Below, one piece after another: positions 7,777 through 16,042 of a stretch of DNA of 54,264 bases. The stretch comes from Bacteroidota bacterium (lineage in GTDB: Bacteria > Bacteroidota > Bacteroidia > CAILMK01 > JACPUW01): the NCBI GenBank assembly GCA_016192035.1, contig JACPUW010000040.1, positions 1 to 54,264 of the forward strand. Reading direction: 5' to 3'. The notes under the pieces are model-generated. The model saw nothing but the letters and a program-made list of their open reading frames with translations. It made no database searches and was not told the DNA's origin. Numbering within the stretch: the first letter of the stretch is position 1; every line of letters begins with the position of its first letter. Both the position numbers and the translations under genes were made by a program.

Positions 7777-7824
7777 CCCGTGTTTCGTTTACGCCCATTT
7801 CCCAATTGGGCGAATTCAAACTGA
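7699..7824 (+). other. Possible upstream decoy ORF overlapping the thiL start
   Basis: From the ATG in the first repeat copy a 41-codon frame opens (MSQQRAGTQPFF..., TGA at 7822-7824). It shares the first four residues with ThiL, then runs across the thiL start in another frame. If the copy is transcribed and its ATG used, ribosomes would pass the true start and end 61 bases inside thiL. It is probably not a functional protein; it matters as a possible regulator or burden on thiL translation. Confidence 0.4.
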
Positions 7825-8825
7825 TAGAACACCTAACTGCAGCCTTTCCCACACTCCATCCCAGTTCGCTCAAATTGGTGGGCGACGATTGCGCTCATAT
7901 GGCATTTGGCCCTGGCCATCACCCTGTGGTAAGCACCGACATGTTCGTGCAAGGGGTACATTTTGACCTAGATTACTTTCCGCTGCAGCACTTGGGCCAC
8001 AAGGTGGTTGTGGCGGCTATTTCCGATGTGTTCGCCATGAATGCACGGCCCAGCCACATATTGGTTTCCTTAGCGATTTCTAGCCACTTTTCGGTGGAAA
8101 TGTTGGAGTTGTTCTATGAAGGAATAGCCTCGGCATGCAGTGAATACCAAATAGATCTGGCCGGGGGCGATACCACCACCATACAGCGGGGTTTTGTCAT
8201 TAACGTGACGGCCATGGGCTCGGCTGATCCTAACCAAATGGCGTACAGAAGTGGGGCCAAAGAAAATGACCTGATCTGCGTAACGGGCGACCTAGGAGCA
8301 GCCTACCTGGGCCTTCAACTATTGGAAAGGGAAAAGAAGGTTTTCCGGGCCAACCCCCATGCCCAGCCCGAGCTCAGGGAAGAAAACCACTATCTATATC
8401 AGCGCTTCTTGCGCCCCGATTGCCGCGACGATGTGTGGAAATTTTTGTCAGATAGGCAAATAAAACCCACATCAATGATCGACATATCTGACGGGCTATC
8501 ATCAGAATTGATCCACCTGGGCCAGCAGTCCAAGGTAGGGATTAGGATCTATGAAGATAAGGTGCCCATACATCCGGCAGCCGTGGAGGTGGCCAAGGAA
8601 TTTCATTTGGAGCCCCTTACTTGCGCGCTGAATGGCGGGGAGGACTACGAGCTTCTATTCACCATAGCACAAGCAGATTACCCAACCGTGGCTGCCAACC
8701 GGGATGTGAGTGTGATAGGCCACGTGACCGCTGCCGCCGGACGCTATGAACTGGTGAGCAATGGAGGAAATACGTATCCCTTGGTGGCCCAAGGATGGCA
8801 GGCATTTAGAAACGAAGAAACTTAA
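7764..8825 (+). CDS. thiL: Thiamine-monophosphate kinase ThiL
   Basis: ThiL phosphorylates thiamine monophosphate with ATP to thiamine diphosphate. The 353-residue protein has the expected motifs in order: FKLIEHLTAAF near the start, LVGDDCAHM, VVSTDMFVQGVHFDLDYF, IDLAGGDTTT, CVTGDLGAAYLGLQLL, IDISDGLSSELIHL and NGGEDYELLFT. The ATG at 7764 is chosen because the GEFKLIEHL opening normally lies about 15 residues from the N-terminus. The preceding copy of this start at 7699 is out of frame. No TPP riboswitch was seen upstream. Confidence 0.95.
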   Translation: MSQQPRVSFTPISQLGEFKLIEHLTAAFPTLHPSSLKLVGDDCAHMAFGPGHHPVVSTDMFVQGVHFDLDYFPLQHLGHKVVVAAISDVFAMNARPSHILVSLAISSHFSVEMLELFYEGIASACSEYQIDLAGGDTTTIQRGFVINVTAMGSADPNQMAYRSGAKENDLICVTGDLGAAYLGLQLLEREKKVFRANPHAQPELREENHYLYQRFLRPDCRDDVWKFLSDRQIKPTSMIDISDGLSSELIHLGQQSKVGIRIYEDKVPIHPAAVEVAKEFHLEPLTCALNGGEDYELLFTIAQADYPTVAANRDVSVIGHVTAAAGRYELVSNGGNTYPLVAQGWQAFRNEET

Positions 8826-8880
8826 GGTACCGGCACCTGGGTATTGTGGCATGGGCACGCCAATTCTCTTAGAATAAAAA

Positions 8881-8888
8881 TACCTTTG
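8881..8888 (+). promoter_or_regulatory. -7 promoter element of ndk
   Basis: A perfect TACCTTTG lies 27 bases before the ATG chosen for ndk and supports that start over an upstream in-frame codon. No clear -33 element. Confidence 0.45.
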
Positions 8889-8915
8889 CACCAAAATTCA
8901 CCTAAGCTACTGTAT

Positions 8916-9332
8916 ATGAGCAATACCACTTTCACCATGATCAAACCCGATGCTTTTGCCGATGGACATACCGGTAAAATATTGGATATGATATTATCGG
9001 CTGGGTTTTCCATTAAAGCCATGAAAACGGTGCACCTGACCCAAGGACAGGCCGGAGCTTTCTATGCCGTGCACCGCGAGCGGCCATTCTATGCCGACCT
9101 GTGCCGGTACATGTCATCAGGCCCCATAGTAGCAGCCGTATTGGAAAAGGAACATGCGGTAACCGCATTCAGGGAGCTCATTGGGGCCACCAACCCCGCG
9201 CAAGCCGCTGAAGGCACCATACGCAAGCGATTCGCCAAATCCATAGAAGCCAACGCGGTACATGGATCCGATTCTGACGAAAATGCACAGTTAGAAACCA
9301 CTTTCTTTTTTTGTCAACTTGAGCGTGTATAA
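8916..9332 (+). CDS. ndk: Nucleoside diphosphate kinase
   Basis: Ndk moves the gamma-phosphate between nucleoside triphosphates and diphosphates through a phosphohistidine. The protein is 138 residues, the usual length. It opens with [15 protein letters not shown] and has the active-site NAVHGSDS with His116, plus the nucleotide-binding IRKRFA. The start at 8916 is chosen because [13 protein letters not shown] is the normal N-terminus and a promoter element lies just upstream; a longer frame from 8844 would cover that promoter. The gene stands alone between its own promoter and a 41-base gap. Confidence 0.97.
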   Translation: MSNTTFTMIKPDAFADGHTGKILDMILSAGFSIKAMKTVHLTQGQAGAFYAVHRERPFYADLCRYMSSGPIVAAVLEKEHAVTAFRELIGATNPAQAAEGTIRKRFAKSIEANAVHGSDSDENAQLETTFFFCQLERV

Positions 9333-9373
9333 TTGTACCGTTTTAAGTTGGCCAATTCTGATAATCACATATT

Positions 9374-10348
9374 ATGAGCACTGAAGAGTACAATGAGAAC
9401 GAAGAGTTGCAGAAAGAACCCGGCAACTCGGCATATGAAGAAGAAGAAAAACCCCGCAAAGGCTCGCGGGTAGTCTTGATCGTGGCCGTGCTGGTGCTGG
9501 TAGGCTTGAATGTTTTTCTTGGCATCAATATCTACAACCAAACCGAGGAGCTCAAGGCAAAGGAAAAGGAAATTGCCATGCTCGATTCCCAGCGTACCGT
9601 GCTTTTGGCCCGGGTTGACAGCCTTACCACCTCGCTCACCAGCCTGAATAGTGACCTTGCCAAAAAAGACAGCGGCATAACCCAGCTTATTCAGGAACTG
9701 GATGTGCTTAAAAAGGAACTGTCTGACAAGAAAAGTGAAGTGAATACCCTGTTGGGGTATAGGCAAAAATACCAAGATTACCTGAAATATAAGTCATTAG
9801 CAGAGGAGAAGGAGGCGCAGGTGGACTCGCTCAAAGCCCAGTTGGCCGCTGAACGCCGCCGGGCCGATGAAGCCAAAGTAGCCAATGATACCCTTACCCA
9901 ACGCTTGAACGAACTCAAGGACCAAGCCGCGAAACTCAACAACAAGGTGAGCCTGGGGGCCAAACTGACGGGAAAAATCACAGAAATAGTGAGCCTAAGC
10001 GAAAAGAAAGGAAAAGCCAAGCCCACCGATAAGGCATCACAGGTCAACAAGGTATCTATCAAATACATGATTGCTGCCAACCCCATAGCCCCTAAAGAAA
10101 ACAAAACGGTGTACATAGTGGTCAAATCTGGCAGTAAGACCATAACCCAAGAGGGCTTTCAGGTCACCTTTTCCAAGGCGAAAAACACCTTGGACTATAC
10201 CCATAAGGACGAATTGAAATATGCAGGCCAGGAAACCACTTCCACGCCCAGCTTTAACCTGCCACCTGATTTGGCAGCAGGCAAATATTCTGTTGAGATT
10301 TACATAGATGAAGTGCTGTTTACTACATCGGATTTTACCCTTCGGTAA
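9374..10348 (+). CDS. Single-pass membrane protein with long coiled coil and C-terminal beta domain
   Basis: A 324-residue protein. It has an acidic N-terminus (MSTEEYNENEELQKEPGN), one membrane helix (VVLIVAVLVLVGLNVFLGIN, about 31-52), then a predicted coiled coil from about 53 to 205 rich in L, K, E and D heptads. The last ~100 residues (from VSIKYMIAANP to DFTLR) look like an all-beta, Ig-like domain. Topology suggests that the coiled coil and beta domain lie in the periplasm. The plan resembles the SPOR-like protein at 6490, but the C-terminal domain differs. From memory such proteins are common and uncharacterised in Bacteroidota. Confidence 0.78.
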   Translation: MSTEEYNENEELQKEPGNSAYEEEEKPRKGSRVVLIVAVLVLVGLNVFLGINIYNQTEELKAKEKEIAMLDSQRTVLLARVDSLTTSLTSLNSDLAKKDSGITQLIQELDVLKKELSDKKSEVNTLLGYRQKYQDYLKYKSLAEEKEAQVDSLKAQLAAERRRADEAKVANDTLTQRLNELKDQAAKLNNKVSLGAKLTGKITEIVSLSEKKGKAKPTDKASQVNKVSIKYMIAANPIAPKENKTVYIVVKSGSKTITQEGFQVTFSKAKNTLDYTHKDELKYAGQETTSTPSFNLPPDLAAGKYSVEIYIDEVLFTTSDFTLR

Positions 10349-10419
10349 GCCGGTACATTTTTTAACAGTATTGAGCCCTACATCCCATTCCACCTATCAT
10401 TTGACAACTTAATCCACCC

Positions 10420-12576
10420 ATGGCAACTATTGGTAAATTGCGAGAGCGCTCAGGCGCCGTTATCTTCATTATTGGTGCAGCAATGGTGCTGTTTATTGTG
10501 AGCGATAGCCTCAACAGCAACCAAGCACTATTTAATGGCGGGCCGGAAACTTCGGTCGGAGAAATTGATGGCAAGGAGGTAGATGCCAAATACTTTGATG
10601 CAATTAACGAGCGGTTTCTCAACAATGCCAAGCAGCAGCGCAATACCGCCGAACTCAGCGCGGTGGAGCGCATTCAAGTAAACAATCAGACCTGGGAAAC
10701 CATAGTGGAATCACAACTCCTGGAAGCCGAATTTGAACATTTGGGCATGCGGATTTCAGAAGATGAGATGAACGATATGGCCTATGGCCCTGAGCCTCAT
10801 TCCTATCTTACACAGATTCCCGCATTTATGGACGACAACCAGAAGTATGACCCAAATAAGCTGCGCGAGTTTATAAACAACTTTGACAATGTGCCGGCCG
10901 AAAGCCAAACCAACTGGGCCGATTTGATAGACGAAGTAAAGAGCGACCGGCTTAGGAACAAGTATTTCGCCATGATTTCCAAAGGGATATACATGACCGA
11001 CCTAGAAGCCCAGGACGACTACATAGGCAATAACAAACAGTACAACATCAAGTATGCGCGCCTCAAATCGGCTGATCTCCCTGATGAAAATTATGAAGTG
11101 AGCGAAGCCGAAATGCAAGCCTATGCAAAGGAAAACGACCTGCGCTACAAGGAAGACGAAAGGGGATTTCAGTACGTGAGCTTTGCCGTGGAGCCCAGCG
11201 CTGCCGATACGGCCAATACCCGCAATCAAATCGCGGATTTGGCGGCTGAATTTGCCACCACTACCAACGAAGCGGCTTTTGCCCGCCTACACAGTGATGG
11301 CGCACTGGCCGAAGACAAGTTTTACTCCATAGCCGATCTTTCGGAAGCCAATCTATTGGATGCCGCACTCATGGACCAAGTTTTTGAAGTTCCTGTTGGC
11401 CACGTGTTTGAACCCACGTTTGAACTGGGCACCTTTAGACTGGTAAAAATAGTGGCCGAAGAACCCCAAACTACCGTAGAGGGGGAAGATGGAAAATCTG
11501 CCGAGAATTTCAAGACCTGCTTTAGGGCCTCACACATCCTTATAAAGCCCGAAGGTGACAACGACACCGCAAAGGCAATGGAAGAAGCTAAAAAACTGAT
11601 GGATAGGGTAAAGAAAGGTGAGAAATTTGCTGAACTGGCACTGGAATTTGGCACTGATGGCACCAAGGACAAAGGCGGCGACCTGGGATGGTGGGAAGAT
11701 GGAAAAATGGTGAAGGCATTCCAGAACGGAGTAAACACCATGAAGAATGGAGAACTCAAGGTGGTAAAATCCCGATTTGGTGCCCACCTGATCCAGCTTA
11801 CAGCCGAGCCGCTACGTGTACGACGCAAAATTGCCATTATTGAAAAAACGGTAACCCCCTCAGAACAAACCGAGTCAGACGTGTATGCCAAGGCTGCCGA
11901 ATTTTTTGACCGCGCACGCACGGCCCAAGCGTTCGTAGATGCCACACTGGAGATGGACCTAAACGTGGGGTTGGCTGAAAACGTAAAAGCCATGGACGCC
12001 ACCATCACCGGATTCACCGACGGACGCGAGTTGGTTAAATGGGCGTTTAGGCAAGAAGAAGTTGATATGGTTTCTGATATAATAAATATTGACAATTCAT
12101 ATGTAATTGCCATGCTCACAGAGATTAAAGTGAAAGATGACTTAGAAATCCTGGGCAAGGAAACCGAAATAAAGACCGCGATAGTAAAGGAAAAGAAACT
12201 CGATGAGCTAGAGGCCAAAATGAAGGCCTCCTACACCAATGATATCAATGCATTGGCCGAAGCACTCCAGGTGGAAGTGGAAAGCGCAACTGCGGTAAAT
12301 TTTGCCACCCCGGTTATAGCCAACCTGGGTAATGAACCCGCCGTGATAGGTGCAGTAGCTGCCCTGGGCGATGGTATCCTATCGCAGGTGATAAGGGGAA
12401 ATGAAGGGGTTTATGTGGTGCTGGTGGAAGGCGGTTCCGAGGTTACCATGCCGCCTTCGTTTGCCGATTACAAGGTGAAACAGATCAAGAGCAAGGCCAC
12501 GGGGGCAAGGTTTGAAATTAGCCCCGCCCTCAAGAAAACCGTTACCCTGATAGACACGCGGTACAACTTCTATTAA
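10420..12576 (+). CDS. PpiD-like periplasmic peptidylprolyl isomerase/chaperone
   Basis: A 718-residue protein anchored by one N-terminal helix (GAVIFIIGAAMVLFIVSDSL, about 11-30). It continues with a SurA/PpiD-type chaperone region (IDGKEVDAKYFDAINERF onward) and a parvulin PpiC domain from about 368 (FRASHILIKPEGD ... AELALEFGTDG ... GGDLGWWEDGKMV ... SRFGAHLIQL). PpiD proteins assist folding of secreted and outer-membrane proteins at the exit of the Sec translocon. The length is in the Bacteroidota PpiD range. Given the many exported barrels and T9SS proteins here, that role fits. It is followed after eight bases by the DUF2480 gene. Confidence 0.92.
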   Translation: MATIGKLRERSGAVIFIIGAAMVLFIVSDSLNSNQALFNGGPETSVGEIDGKEVDAKYFDAINERFLNNAKQQRNTAELSAVERIQVNNQTWETIVESQLLEAEFEHLGMRISEDEMNDMAYGPEPHSYLTQIPAFMDDNQKYDPNKLREFINNFDNVPAESQTNWADLIDEVKSDRLRNKYFAMISKGIYMTDLEAQDDYIGNNKQYNIKYARLKSADLPDENYEVSEAEMQAYAKENDLRYKEDERGFQYVSFAVEPSAADTANTRNQIADLAAEFATTTNEAAFARLHSDGALAEDKFYSIADLSEANLLDAALMDQVFEVPVGHVFEPTFELGTFRLVKIVAEEPQTTVEGEDGKSAENFKTCFRASHILIKPEGDNDTAKAMEEAKKLMDRVKKGEKFAELALEFGTDGTKDKGGDLGWWEDGKMVKAFQNGVNTMKNGELKVVKSRFGAHLIQLTAEPLRVRRKIAIIEKTVTPSEQTESDVYAKAAEFFDRARTAQAFVDATLEMDLNVGLAENVKAMDATITGFTDGRELVKWAFRQEEVDMVSDIINIDNSYVIAMLTEIKVKDDLEILGKETEIKTAIVKEKKLDELEAKMKASYTNDINALAEALQVEVESATAVNFATPVIANLGNEPAVIGAVAALGDGILSQVIRGNEGVYVVLVEGGSEVTMPPSFADYKVKQIKSKATGARFEISPALKKTVTLIDTRYNFY

Positions 12577-12584
12577 CAGCCACT

Positions 12585-13115
12585 ATGGGCCAAGACGGTA
12601 TAATAAACCGGGTGGCAAACAGCGATTTGGTGAATGTGGACCCTGGGGACTTCTATCCCAGGTTCCCCGTGGTAGAACTTGATATAGCACCCTGGCTATA
12701 CCAAGGGCTTATACTAAAGGAAAAAGACTTTAGGCACTCCGTTCAGCACCATGATTGGCAGCCCTATGCGGGCAAGCATGTAGGCGTGCACTGCTCTGCC
12801 GATGCCATAGTACCTCCCTGGGCGTATATGTTGGTAGCCAGCCATCTGGCTGCTCAAGGCGCACAGTGTTTCTTGGGCAATAAAGAGCAGTATGCCATTT
12901 ACCTGCTACACCAGGCCATTGAGCAATACAATTTCGATTCCTATATAGGCAAGAAGGTAATCGTAAACGGATGTGGTGAATTCCCCATTCCAGACAGTGC
13001 CTACCTGCTCCTGGCCCATATGCTCTCTTCCCGTGCCAAAAGCCTTATGTATGGTGAAGCTTGTTCCACCGTTCCTATTTATAAAACTGAAAATCAATTA
13101 AATCATGGAGTATAG
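12585..13115 (+). CDS. DUF2480 family protein
   Basis: A 176-residue soluble protein with the pattern of the Bacteroidota-specific DUF2480 family: [20 protein letters not shown] near the start, [21 protein letters not shown], then [16 protein letters not shown] and [18 protein letters not shown]. The recurring V-P-W-A-Y and I-P-D-S-A-Y segments look like two related halves. No reaction is known. It begins eight bases after the PpiD-like gene and its end overlaps fumC by 11 bases, so all three are probably one transcript. Confidence 0.88.
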   Translation: MGQDGIINRVANSDLVNVDPGDFYPRFPVVELDIAPWLYQGLILKEKDFRHSVQHHDWQPYAGKHVGVHCSADAIVPPWAYMLVASHLAAQGAQCFLGNKEQYAIYLLHQAIEQYNFDSYIGKKVIVNGCGEFPIPDSAYLLLAHMLSSRAKSLMYGEACSTVPIYKTENQLNHGV

Positions 13116-14508
13116 AATAGAAAAAGACAGTTTAGGTGAAGTACGGGTGCCCGCCGATAAATATTGGGGCGCCCAAACCCAACGCTCCCTTGAAAATTTC
13201 AAGATTGGAGGCATACCCATGCCCATTGAAATCATCAAGGCATTTGCCGTTCTTAAAAAAGCTGCGGCCATTACCAACTTAGGCTTGGCAGGTTTCCCTA
13301 AAGAAAAAGCAGACCTGATAGGCAGGGTGGCCGACGAGATTATTTCCGGTGCCCTTGATGACCAATTCCCCCTGGTAGTGTTTCAAACCGGATCGGGCAC
13401 ACAGTCCAATATGAACGTGAATGAGGTTATTGCCAACCGTGCCCATGTGTTGGCAGGGGGTTCACTTGGCGATTCCAAAAAAATGCTCCACCCCAACGAT
13501 GACGTGAACAAATCACAGTCATCAAATGACACCTACCCCACTGCCATGCATATAGCTCTCTATACCAGTGTAGTAGATATATGTCTGCCGGGAATACGTA
13601 CCCTGCGCCACACCCTACATGAAAAAGCCAACGAGTTTATGGATGTGGTAAAAATTGGCCGCACCCACTTTATGGATGCTACCCCCCTAACCCTGGGACA
13701 AGAGTTTAGCGGCTATGTGTCACAGCTTGACCACAGCATCAAAGCCATAGAGAATTCCTTGGCCCACTTGGCAGAGTTGGCACTCGGCGGCACCGCAGTT
13801 GGCACCGGCCTCAACACGCCTGATGGTTACGCTGAAAGGGTTGCGAAGGAAATAGCCGGGTTGACCGGTTTCCCTTTTGTTACCGCCCCCAACAAGTTTG
13901 AAGCCCTGGCAGCACATGATGCGGTGGTAGAAACCGCCGGCGCGCTTAAACGCGCGGCAATAAGCCTTATGAAGATTGGCAACGATATACGCATGTTGGC
14001 CTCAGGCCCGCGCTGTGCCATAGGCGAAATCAATATCCCATCAAACGAGCCGGGGTCTTCTATCATGCCCGGAAAAGTTAATCCTACTCAATCAGAAGCC
14101 CTTACCATGGTCTGTGCCCAAGTTATTGGCTGTGAGGCAGCGGTGGCGGTGGGCGGATTGTCGGGGCATTTTGAATTGAATGTGTTTAAACCCGTCATGG
14201 CCTACAACGCCCTATTGGCCTCCCGACTTCTTGGTGAGGCTTGTTTGTCATTTAATGAGCACTGTGCCCTGGGCATAGAGCCCAATCGCGACCGCATTGC
14301 CATGCACCTGAACAATAGTTTTATGCTGGTGACCGCCCTAAACACCAAAATTGGGTATGACAACGCAGCCAAAATTGCCAAAAAGGCCCATGCCGAAAAC
14401 AAGACCCTAAAACAGGCGGCAGCCGAGCTAGGCTTGGTAAGCGAAACCGATTTTGACCAGTGGGTAAGGCCCGAACAAATGGTAGGCAAGATCCTACCTC
14501 TGAGCTAA
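13105..14508 (+). CDS. fumC: Class II fumarate hydratase
   Basis: FumC reversibly hydrates fumarate to malate in the citric acid cycle and needs no iron-sulfur cluster. The 467-residue protein has the family's full length and motifs: [16 protein letters not shown] near the start, [44 protein letters not shown] and the signature [16 protein letters not shown]. The start lies inside the end of the DUF2480 gene, an 11-base overlap in another frame. A 7-bp stem-loop follows in the gap to mrp. Confidence 0.97.
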   Translation: MEYRIEKDSLGEVRVPADKYWGAQTQRSLENFKIGGIPMPIEIIKAFAVLKKAAAITNLGLAGFPKEKADLIGRVADEIISGALDDQFPLVVFQTGSGTQSNMNVNEVIANRAHVLAGGSLGDSKKMLHPNDDVNKSQSSNDTYPTAMHIALYTSVVDICLPGIRTLRHTLHEKANEFMDVVKIGRTHFMDATPLTLGQEFSGYVSQLDHSIKAIENSLAHLAELALGGTAVGTGLNTPDGYAERVAKEIAGLTGFPFVTAPNKFEALAAHDAVVETAGALKRAAISLMKIGNDIRMLASGPRCAIGEINIPSNEPGSSIMPGKVNPTQSEALTMVCAQVIGCEAAVAVGGLSGHFELNVFKPVMAYNALLASRLLGEACLSFNEHCALGIEPNRDRIAMHLNNSFMLVTALNTKIGYDNAAKIAKKAHAENKTLKQAAAELGLVSETDFDQWVRPEQMVGKILPLS

Positions 14509-14522
14509 ACATACCTTCCAAT

Positions 14523-14544
14523 CCGGTTGTTTGAAACCAACCGG
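14523..14544 (+). other. Short stem-loop between fumC and mrp
   Basis: CCGGTTG (14523-14529) pairs with CAACCGG (14538-14544) around an eight-base loop. No T run follows, so it is not a standard terminator. It might stabilise or punctuate the fumC message. Confidence 0.3.
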
Positions 14545-14557
14545 TAATCCAAGCACC

Positions 14558-15643
14558 ATGTCCTACGATATCCATAAACTGAAAGAATGTCTCTCGCGCG
14601 TAATAGACCCTGATTTTCAGAATGATATTATTTCACTTTCTATGGTGGAGAACCTTCGTGTAGCACATTCCACGTGCTATCTGACCTTGGTACTTACCAC
14701 ACCGGCGTGCCCGCTAAAAGAAGGTTTCAAAACCGATATAGTAAGGGAAATTACCAACGTGTATCCCGAATTGGCTGTGGAAATAGCGTTTACCTCCAGG
14801 GTCACTACGCAGCGTTCGCTTAACCAGGCCACCCTTGGAAATATCAAAAACATCGTGCTGGTATCTTCAGGCAAAGGGGGCGTGGGAAAATCTACCATAG
14901 CCTGTAACCTGGCCGTGGGCCTGGCACAGAAAGGGGCCTCGGTGGGCCTTCTCGATGCCGACATACACGGCCCCTCGGTGCCCTCGCTTATGGGGTTGGA
15001 AGATGCCAAACCCGCCATGATCCAAGAAGGGGCCAAATACAAAATGGTTCCCGTGGAACGCTTTGGGGTAAACGTGTTGAGCATGGGCATGTTGGTTGAC
15101 CCCAAACAGCCCGTGGTATTCCGCGGGCCCATGCAGGCATCCGCCCTTAAGCAGTTGCTGCTTGATGTGGAGTGGGGCAATTTGGACTACCTATTTATAG
15201 ACCTTCCACCCGGGACCGGCGACATACACCTTTCCCTTGCACAGCAGTTTCCGGTAACCGGCGCAGTTGTGGTTACCACGCCGCAAAAAATTTCGGTGGC
15301 CGATACCCGAAAGAGCATAGAAATGTTCTTAAATCCGCAGACGGCCATACACTTATTGGGTATCATAGAAAACATGAGTTGGTTCACGCCCCAGGAGCAC
15401 CCAGATGAGCGCTACTACCTCTTTGGCAGTGGTGGGGGCGAGGAATTGGCTGCGGAATACCACTTGCCCCTGCTGGCCCAGGTACCGCTCATAGCCGGTA
15501 TGCCCCAGCGAGCCGATACAGGAACCCCCGCCGTGCTCAACCGACTGCCCTCTATGAGCGGGCCCTTTGTGGAAATGGTGGAGCGCGTGGCGCAGCGCAT
15601 AGCCATAGCCAATGCCCAGGTTCAGGCAGAAGTGAAACAATAG
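14558..15643 (+). CDS. mrp: Mrp/ApbC-type iron-sulfur cluster carrier ATPase
   Basis: A 361-residue P-loop NTPase of the Mrp/NBP35 group, which carries Fe-S clusters to target proteins. An N-terminal MIP18 (DUF59) domain spans about 1-85 (CLSRVIDPDF ... LVLTTPACPLKEGF). The deviant Walker A SSGKGGVGKST lies at about 103-113, followed by LLDADIHGPSVPSLMG and IDLPPGTGDIHLSLAQ. The usual C-terminal CxxC is replaced by a stretch reading ENMSWFTPQEHPDERYYLFG, which from memory is the normal Bacteroidota variant. The ATG at 14558 is chosen over an in-frame upstream codon because it starts the MIP18 domain correctly. The NifU-type gene follows, so the pair forms a small Fe-S assembly unit. Confidence 0.94.
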   Translation: MSYDIHKLKECLSRVIDPDFQNDIISLSMVENLRVAHSTCYLTLVLTTPACPLKEGFKTDIVREITNVYPELAVEIAFTSRVTTQRSLNQATLGNIKNIVLVSSGKGGVGKSTIACNLAVGLAQKGASVGLLDADIHGPSVPSLMGLEDAKPAMIQEGAKYKMVPVERFGVNVLSMGMLVDPKQPVVFRGPMQASALKQLLLDVEWGNLDYLFIDLPPGTGDIHLSLAQQFPVTGAVVVTTPQKISVADTRKSIEMFLNPQTAIHLLGIIENMSWFTPQEHPDERYYLFGSGGGEELAAEYHLPLLAQVPLIAGMPQRADTGTPAVLNRLPSMSGPFVEMVERVAQRIAIANAQVQAEVKQ

Positions 15644-15667
15644 GCGGTAATATTGAACCCACAACAC

Positions 15668-15922
15668 ATGAATACAGCAATAAACCCCAGCACCCAGGCC
15701 TTGGTGGAACAGGCGTTGGAGAGCATAAGGCCTTTTCTGCAAAAGGACGGGGGAGACGTGGAGCTAATTGACATACTACATGATACTGAAGTCCATATAC
15801 GGCTTCATGGGAGCTGCGCCAATTGCCTCATGAGCAACATGACCTTGAAAAACGGAATAGAAGAAAGCGTTAGGAGATTGGCCCCCCACATTTCCAAAAT
15901 CGTGGAAGTAAAAGCCGGCTAG
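15668..15922 (+). CDS. NifU C-terminal domain (Nfu-type) Fe-S scaffold
   Basis: An 84-residue protein from the ATG at 15668; a TTG at 15653 is the alternative. It is a stand-alone NifU-like domain: VEQALESIRPFLQKDGGDVEL, then HGSCANCLMSNMTLKNGIE with the paired cysteines of the CxxC cluster-binding site, and a closing ISKIVEVK. Nfu proteins hold a cluster for transfer to apo-proteins. It lies 24 bases after mrp, which fits joint work in cluster delivery. Confidence 0.93.
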   Translation: MNTAINPSTQALVEQALESIRPFLQKDGGDVELIDILHDTEVHIRLHGSCANCLMSNMTLKNGIEESVRRLAPHISKIVEVKAG

Positions 15923-16007
15923 GTCTTTACCCCTACCCCCTTTAGGTAAACTACCGTAATTCTTGGCCCTATGGCCTGTGCCAATACTCACGCCAAAGTA
16001 GGCGCGT

Positions 16008-16015
16008 TACCTTTC
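16008..16015 (+). promoter_or_regulatory. Probable -7 element for the beta-propeller gene
   Basis: TACCTTTC, one mismatch to TAnnTTTG, lies 27 bases before the ATG at 16043. It argues against an in-frame start at 15971, which would place the element inside the gene. Confidence 0.35.
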
Positions 16016-16042
16016 GCTCACCCAAACCTGTTACCCTCAACA

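Noticed and set aside
11322-12218. Minus-strand 298-codon open frame inside the PpiD-like gene
   Set aside because: Serine- and phenylalanine-rich composition typical of the reverse frame of a charged protein; the sense frame has a clear PpiC domain.
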